Below, in pieces: positions 6,058 through 9,808 of a stretch of DNA of 9,808 nucleotides. The stretch's first letter is position 1; the number at the start of each line of letters is the position of its first letter. The translations under genes and the position numbers were made by a program. The DNA lies in assembly GCA_020342025.1 (NCBI GenBank), contig CP070840.1:2223969-2233776 (forward strand), in the 5' to 3' direction. The stretch is from Deltaproteobacteria bacterium. GTDB taxonomy: Bacteria; Desulfobacterota; DSM-4660; Desulfatiglandales; HGW-15. The notes beneath the pieces were generated by a model that did no database searches, was not told the origin of the DNA, and saw only the letters and a program-made list of their open reading frames with translations.

Positions 6058-7806
6058 CTAAATCCGTTTGCACTCATTTTCATCAACGAACAAAGGGACC
6101 AGGCTGAATTTTTCCACGTCCACCAGTCCCAGATCTGTCAGCTTAAGCTTTGGTATAACAGGAAGTGCGAGAAAAGACAAAGACATAAAGGGGTCCGGTA
6201 TGGTACAGCCCAGGGAAGAAGCCGCCCTGTCCGCCTCATCTAATTTTTCAGTCAATCCCTCTAGAGACTCCCTGGACATGAGCCCTGCAATATCAAGGGG
6301 AACTCTAGCCAGGACCTTCTCATCCCTTATGACCGCAATTCCACCGCCCGTTTTCTTTACTTCCTCGATGGATCGCCAGATCTCCTGGTCGCTGACCCCT
6401 ATGGCGATCAGATTATGAGAGTCGTGAGCAACAGAAGAGGCCAGCGCACCCGCATCAAGGCCAAAACCCATCACCAGACCGAGTCCTATGTTTCCGGTGG
6501 CCCTGTGCCTCTCCACAACGGCCAATTTCAGGATATCCCTTTCAACATCTGATTGGACCCAGCCGTTATCCGATTTTATGTGTTCATAGCGAACACCTGT
6601 CAAAATCTGCCCAGGGATGAGTTCTATGACCCTGGCCCTCCTGTCCTCATGGGGGATACGAAAACTCTCCCAAGTGAGGGGGGCCACATTCATGGAGCGC
6701 AATTCGACGGACTCATCATCTGCATGGGGAAAATCGATCAATTTCCCCCTATCCACCACCCGTTTACCCCCTTTGAAGACCTTGTCCAATTCAAACCGTT
6801 CAAGATCGTGCAGGACCGCAAGGTCGGCCCGAAATCCGGGCGCCACAGCCCCCCTATCTTTGAGACCGAAATACTCGGCCGGATTTAGGGTGGCCATTTG
6901 AATGGCCCTCACTGGATCAAGACCCAGATCAATGGCCTTCCTGATGATGTAATTCAGGTGACCCCTCTGACGAATTTCTTGGGGATGGAGGTCGTCAGAA
7001 ACAAAGCAGAACCGCCGCGCATTTTCCGGGGTAACCAACGGAAGGAGATCTTCTAGGTTTTTGGCCGCTGTGCCTTCACGAATCATAAGCATCATGCCAC
7101 TGCTGACCTTTTCCATGCCTTCTGTGCGATCTGTGGCCTCATGGTCGGACCGCATTCCAGCCGTCACATATGCCTGAAGATCGTATCCCCTGAGTGATGG
7201 CGCGTGACCATCAATGATCTTGTCTCCAAAAAGGGGCAGTTTTTGCAGCACTTCGGGGGTGCCCATCAGGACCCCCGGAAAATTCATCATCTCTGCCAAA
7301 CCCAGGATCCTCGTTTCATTTTTCAATTCCGCAAGCTCTGAAACCTCCAGACGGGCACCCGCTGTTTCCAGGTGCGTGGCGGGGACACAGGAAGGGGCCA
7401 TAAAAAAGATATCGAGGGGCACGGACGCACTTTCCTCGAGCATGAACTTTATGCCCTCAATGCCCATCACATTTCCGATTTCGTGAGGATCTGCGACAAT
7501 AGTCGTTGTACCGTGGGGAAGGAGGGCAGCAGCTAACCTGGATGGGAGGAGCATACTACTTTCAATATGCAGGTGAGCGTCAATAAGCCCCGGGATAATC
7601 CATTTCCCTTTGGCCTGTATCTGTTCTTTACCCTGATAGGCCCGGCCCAGTCCCACAACCACACCATCATAGAGGGCCACATCCCGTTCCTGAATCTTCC
7701 CGGAGAATACATTAACCACCCTCCCCTCTTTCAGGACAAGGTCGGCGGGTATCTCTCTTCTTGCAGCCAGAATTCTTTTTTTAAGGGCATCGACGCTGAT
7801 ATTCAC
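6058..7806 (-). CDS. ade: Adenine deaminase, 582 aa
   Basis: Adenine deaminase hydrolyses adenine to hypoxanthine and ammonia in purine salvage. It is an amidohydrolase-superfamily enzyme with a binuclear metal site. Visible motifs are the HxH metal ligands in DAHLHIESSM (H78, H80), ADPHEIGNVMG (105-115), EMMNFPGVL (172-180), DGHAPSL with H201, SDHEATDRTE with H222, and FVSDDLHP (268-275). The C-terminal beta domain includes GFGLDAGALASSVAHDSHN (448-465), typical of the bacterial Ade subfamily and not of the eukaryotic-type adenosine deaminase fold. Length matches the family. GTG 7806 is the only usable start, since TAG lies two codons upstream; its ribosome binding site is weak. A repeat element fills most of the space upstream, and no clear promoter is seen. 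Confidence 0.96.
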   Translation of the reverse strand: MNISVDALKKRILAARREIPADLVLKEGRVVNVFSGKIQERDVALYDGVVVGLGRAYQGKEQIQAKGKWIIPGLIDAHLHIESSMLLPSRLAAALLPHGTTTIVADPHEIGNVMGIEGIKFMLEESASVPLDIFFMAPSCVPATHLETAGARLEVSELAELKNETRILGLAEMMNFPGVLMGTPEVLQKLPLFGDKIIDGHAPSLRGYDLQAYVTAGMRSDHEATDRTEGMEKVSSGMMLMIREGTAAKNLEDLLPLVTPENARRFCFVSDDLHPQEIRQRGHLNYIIRKAIDLGLDPVRAIQMATLNPAEYFGLKDRGAVAPGFRADLAVLHDLERFELDKVFKGGKRVVDRGKLIDFPHADDESVELRSMNVAPLTWESFRIPHEDRRARVIELIPGQILTGVRYEHIKSDNGWVQSDVERDILKLAVVERHRATGNIGLGLVMGFGLDAGALASSVAHDSHNLIAIGVSDQEIWRSIEEVKKTGGGIAVIRDEKVLARVPLDIAGLMSRESLEGLTEKLDEADRAASSLGCTIPDPFMSLSFLALPVIPKLKLTDLGLVDVEKFSLVPLFVDENECKRI

Positions 7807-7913
7807 ACTCTAACATCCCAAGGGAAATGGCCAGGAGCTCTAACGAGACTGTCGAAAAGCAGGCTTCTGAGAGGCTGATGTAAAATGTCCAGACGCAAGG
7901 CTCCCGAAACTGG

Positions 7914-7940
7914 GGACCCGCCCGCAGGGTGGGGAGTCCA
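7914..7940. repeat. GC-rich hairpin inside the composite repeat
   Basis: GGACCCGCCC and GGGTGGGGAGTCC flank a three-base GCA turn and pair almost fully with two bulges. It may be an additional inserted palindrome within the larger element. Confidence 0.5.
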
Positions 7941-8021
7941 AGCGAAGCGCGGACAAATCCCGAGGAATGAGGGGCACATAGAAGTACGCCGCAGTGACGA
8001 GGGATGAGGGTAACGCCGTCC

Positions 8022-8054
8022 TTCGACTTTGCTCAGGACCGTGAGCCTGTCGAA
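8022..8054. repeat. TTCGAC...GTCGAA palindromic repeat nested in the composite element
   Basis: TTCGAC-TTT-GCTCA (8022-8035) pairs with TGAGC-CT-GTCGAA (8042-8054) around the loop GGACCG. This 'CCTTCGAC..GCTCAGGAC..GAGCCTGTCGAACG' palindrome is a widespread intergenic repeat in many bacteria (recalled, not searched). Here it sits between the central part and the right end of the larger element, consistent with nested insertion. Confidence 0.75.
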
Positions 8055-8080
8055 CGGCAGATGGGCGTTTTCCGACAGCC

Positions 8081-8683
8081 TCAACGTGTCACCTTCCCGA
8101 TGACAAACCACTCCCCCTCCATATCGGAAGAGGTGTCCACCAGAAGATGCCCAATATCCAACCCAGGATACCGCGCCTTCAGGTCCTCCAGATCCACAGC
8201 CTCGAATTTCTTCTTGTTATTCAGATAGGCCTGTTCTGTCAGGGCATTGGATTCATAATTTTCCTTGGTTCTCGCTGCGATCCTTCTCAGGGACACCGCT
8301 TGGGGGCACTCTGTTTGTTGGATGACCAGCCTCTTTTTGTGCCTTGCGGCCACATGGGCAGCCCGTCTTCTCAGTTCTTGTTTCACAAAAGTGGCGTCCA
8401 GAATGATTCCCTCCCCTTTTCCTGCAAGCTCATGGGCCATGCGGAACATTTCATCATAGACGAGGGTTCTCTTCTCCATATTGGAGGCCACCTTTTCATC
8501 AAAAATGTCTTCGCCTCGCAAAACCTCTAAGCGTATCATGTCGGTCCTTAATACTTTATAGCCTTTAAGTGTTGCAATGACCTCTGTGGTTTCTGTCTTA
8601 TAGGATGCAGGGAGGCCACAGGCGATGAGGACGGTTTCAGAATCCAGTTCATTTTCCATAAAATCTATAAAAGGCTCTCTCAT
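8081..8683 (-). CDS. P-loop kinase-like ATPase (AAA_33/COG0645-like), 200 aa
   Basis: This is a single-domain P-loop protein resembling the nucleotide-binding half of COG2187/COG0645 fusion proteins. The Walker A region reads GLPASYKT (residues 23-30): the lysine and threonine are kept, but the glycine before the lysine is tyrosine. RTDMIR (46-51) matches the substrate-side RSD-type motif of small-molecule kinases, and GIILDATF (92-99, D96) is the Walker B-like strand. RRIAARTK and NALTEQAYLNNKKKFE form the lid and C-terminal helix. The phosphate acceptor is unknown. ATG 8683 has GAGGAG 6 nt upstream. It lies downstream of the APH-fold gene, in the same N-to-C order as the fused proteins. The TGA stop coincides with the edge of the composite repeat, so the last residues may have been changed by that insertion. 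It contains no signal or membrane segment. Confidence 0.8.
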   Translation of the reverse strand: MREPFIDFMENELDSETVLIACGLPASYKTETTEVIATLKGYKVLRTDMIRLEVLRGEDIFDEKVASNMEKRTLVYDEMFRMAHELAGKGEGIILDATFVKQELRRRAAHVAARHKKRLVIQQTECPQAVSLRRIAARTKENYESNALTEQAYLNNKKKFEAVDLEDLKARYPGLDIGHLLVDTSSDMEGEWFVIGKVTR

Positions 8684-8710
8684 TTTTTGCTCCTCACGTT
8701 CACTCTTAAA

Positions 8711-8739
8711 ATAATAGCCTAAGTTTTAAATATTGTATA
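8711..8739 (-). promoter_or_regulatory. Possible promoter for the P-loop kinase-like gene
   Basis: On the - strand TATACA (complement of 8734-8739) and TATTAT (complement of 8711-8716) are exactly 17 nt apart in an AT-rich stretch ending about 27 nt before the start codon. The -10 box matches five of six consensus positions and the -35 four of six. Confidence 0.45.
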
Positions 8740-8766
8740 GGGCAGAGGTCCTCAACTCGTCCCCGT

Positions 8767-8793
8767 AAAAAACCGGCTCAAAGGACCCGGGTT
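8767..8793 (-). terminator. Weak intrinsic terminator after the APH-fold gene
   Basis: On the - strand AACCCGG, a ten-base loop and CCGGTT form a six-pair stem with one bulged C, running into TTTTTT. It lies about 50 nt past the APH-fold stop. Taken with the promoter at 8711-8739, it suggests separate transcription of the two genes, though readthrough is likely. Confidence 0.4.
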
Positions 8794-8842
8794 TGATTAC
8801 ACACAAAAAGGGTTTGCAGTGAGGGCGGGCGCTTTCAAATGA

Positions 8843-9808
8843 CTATCCGATATAGGAGCGCGCGAGCTTGAAGTACTTTGAGGCTGTTTGAGCCGCTTTC
8901 TTCTTCTCATCAGCTCCCATCTGCTCGTCATCAAGCTGGAAACTGTTTACCTTCCCCCGCACATAGGCACGATAAACCTTATAAAAGCTGAGCAAGGTAT
9001 CCATACCCGTATCGCCTGTCTCATGACCATAGAAGCGCCACAGCTGACGGGCAAAATCCTTACCGCCGTGATATTCCAGGTCCATGAGAAGAAAGGCTAT
9101 ATCCGCGAGCGTGTCGCCGTAACGGAATCGATCATTGAATTCAATGCAGTCGATGATGGAGAGTTTCTCTGTGAAGCAAACATGTTCCATATGGAGATCT
9201 CCATGACCGTCTCTTATCTTCCCCCCCGAGATTCGCTCAAGGAAAAGGTCCCACTTTTGCCTGTAAAAATCGTCTGTCCACTTACGGATAGTGTGAAAAT
9301 CTTCCGATGAAATGGTCACATCCATATACTTGGCGGTCTGCTCGAAATTTTCATCCGTGTTAATTCTAAACACTTCCGGGGCACCAAATTTATCGATCTG
9401 AGGAGAACGCACAGCATGTTGATGGAAATGGGCAAGAACGCGGGCGATCTCCCTGAGATGCCCTTTGCCAAGTTGGCCCCGATTGAACAGAGACTTCATC
9501 AGCAGCTCTTCTGGGATCTTCTTCATCTTTACCGCATACTCCACAATCTCACCCTCGCCTGGCCCTATTCGATGACGTTGGCCGTCATAGATGATGGGCA
9601 GAACGCCCATATACGTGTCCTGAGCCAATCGCTGGTTGAGCTTCACCTCTTGTTCACAGTAGTGCTTTCTCTTGTCCAGGGTTGTGAAGTCCAAGAATCC
9701 GAAATCCACCGGCTTCTTGACCTTGTAGACAAATTCATCTCCCACAAACACCATGGAGATATGGGTTTGAATAAGGGAGACGTTATCCGTCTTGTCTGGA
9801 AGGGAGCC
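8843..9808 (-). CDS. Aminoglycoside-phosphotransferase-fold protein (COG2187-like), N-terminus cut by window edge
   Basis: The frame stays open through the right edge. The 18 codons before the first internal ATG (9754) encode a SLIQTHIS-type lead-in that belongs to the family, so the gene starts beyond 9808. Residues below are counted from that ATG. FVYKVKKPVDFGFLDF (8-23) carries the likely ATP-binding lysine and the family's signature. The catalytic loop is RDGHGDLHMEHVC (181-193) with H184 and D186; the Brenner-motif asparagine position holds H191. IDCIEFNDRFRYGD (201-214) gives the metal-binding aspartate, followed by LADIAFLLMDLE. Such proteins are annotated as aminoglycoside phosphotransferases by fold only; nothing here indicates antibiotic resistance. 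In many bacteria this domain is fused to a C-terminal P-loop kinase domain; here that half is the next gene. The substrate is unknown. Confidence 0.85.
   Translation of the reverse strand, partial: GSLPDKTDNVSLIQTHISMVFVGDEFVYKVKKPVDFGFLDFTTLDKRKHYCEQEVKLNQRLAQDTYMGVLPIIYDGQRHRIGPGEGEIVEYAVKMKKIPEELLMKSLFNRGQLGKGHLREIARVLAHFHQHAVRSPQIDKFGAPEVFRINTDENFEQTAKYMDVTISSEDFHTIRKWTDDFYRQKWDLFLERISGGKIRDGHGDLHMEHVCFTEKLSIIDCIEFNDRFRYGDTLADIAFLLMDLEYHGGKDFARQLWRFYGHETGDTGMDTLLSFYKVYRAYVRGKVNSFQLDDEQMGADEKKKAAQTASKYFKLARSYIG

Larger units (their letters stand above)
7845..8082. repeat. Composite intergenic repeat element with imperfect terminal inverted repeats
   Basis: The left end GAGACTGTCGAAAAGC and the reverse complement of the right end, GAGGCTGTCGGAAAACG, form inverted ends, flanked on both sides by AAC (7842-7844, 8083-8085), a possible 3-bp duplication. 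Inside are a near-perfect direct repeat, CGAGGAATGAGGG (7961-7973) and CGAGGGATGAGGG (7998-8010), a hairpin at 7914-7940, and a separate palindromic repeat at 8022-8054. No transposase is encoded. It looks like a non-autonomous, MITE-like or REP-like element; I recall similar sequences between genes in Desulfobacterota. An open frame running across it on the - strand has no protein family character. Confidence 0.7.

Noticed and set aside
7807..7844. TCGACA at the left end of the repeat as a -35 box for ade
   Set aside because: No acceptable -10 box at 16-18 nt downstream, so no promoter was called.
7803..8111. 102-codon open frame on the - strand between ade and the kinase-like gene
   Set aside because: It overlaps both neighbours, lies mostly within the composite repeat, and its translation (many Pro, Arg, Ser and His, no recognisable motif) looks like non-coding sequence.
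8747..8787. Inverted repeat GGTCCT...AGGACC in the gap between kinase-like and APH-fold genes
   Set aside because: Six-base arms with a 29-nt loop are within chance expectation; it partly overlaps the weak terminator.
8888..9310. 140-codon + strand frame opposite the APH-fold gene
   Set aside because: It is a mirror of the conserved coding frame on the other strand; the HGD and DCIEFND motifs on the - strand settle which is real.
8843..9808. Antibiotic-resistance phosphotransferase
   Set aside because: The resemblance to aminoglycoside phosphotransferases is at fold level; the sequence signature is that of the uncharacterised COG2187 group paired with a P-loop kinase.

Overview
The window looks like chromosomal DNA from a strictly anaerobic, Gram-negative-type bacterium, most likely of the Desulfobacterota (former Deltaproteobacteria). 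This is an inference from gene content: a SplB-like radical SAM protein, a stand-alone NifU C-terminal scaffold, 3-hydroxyacyl-CoA dehydrogenase, a DUF4911 protein, a REC-GGDEF protein, and the composite palindromic repeats common in that group. No RNA genes, CRISPR array, transposase or phage gene is visible.

Layout: positions 2-2205 are read on the + strand. They hold the 3' part of a spore-photoproduct-lyase-like radical SAM gene cut by the left edge, then nifU-like and hbd, which probably share a transcript. Everything from 2336 to 9808 is read on the - strand. The two blocks converge on a strong hairpin at 2263-2309 with a T tract on each side, which can serve both strands. Facing hbd is a 29-codon gene (2336-2425) for a very basic bS22/AURKAIP1-COX24-like peptide.

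A compact - strand operon follows, read from right to left: nadK (NAD kinase), a DUF4911 gene overlapping its end by 14 nt, miaB (tRNA methylthiotransferase), and a response regulator/diguanylate cyclase. Upstream of it is ade (adenine deaminase), ending in a terminator-like structure that carries a C-run/G-run palindrome in its loop. Upstream of ade, a 238-bp composite repeat (7845-8082) fills the gap to a P-loop kinase-like gene. That gene lies beside an APH-fold (COG2187-like) gene cut by the right edge. These last two genes correspond to the two halves of a protein often found fused elsewhere.

Most genes are housekeeping: Fe-S handling, beta-oxidation or butyrate metabolism, NADP supply, tRNA modification, purine salvage. 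No clearly new multi-gene system is evident. The points most worth a second look are the 29-residue ribosomal-type peptide, the SPL-like enzyme that appears to lack the catalytic cysteine of true spore photoproduct lyase, the split kinase/APH pair with non-canonical motifs, the nested repeat whose edge coincides with a stop codon, and the abrupt composition change inside the miaB TRAM domain.
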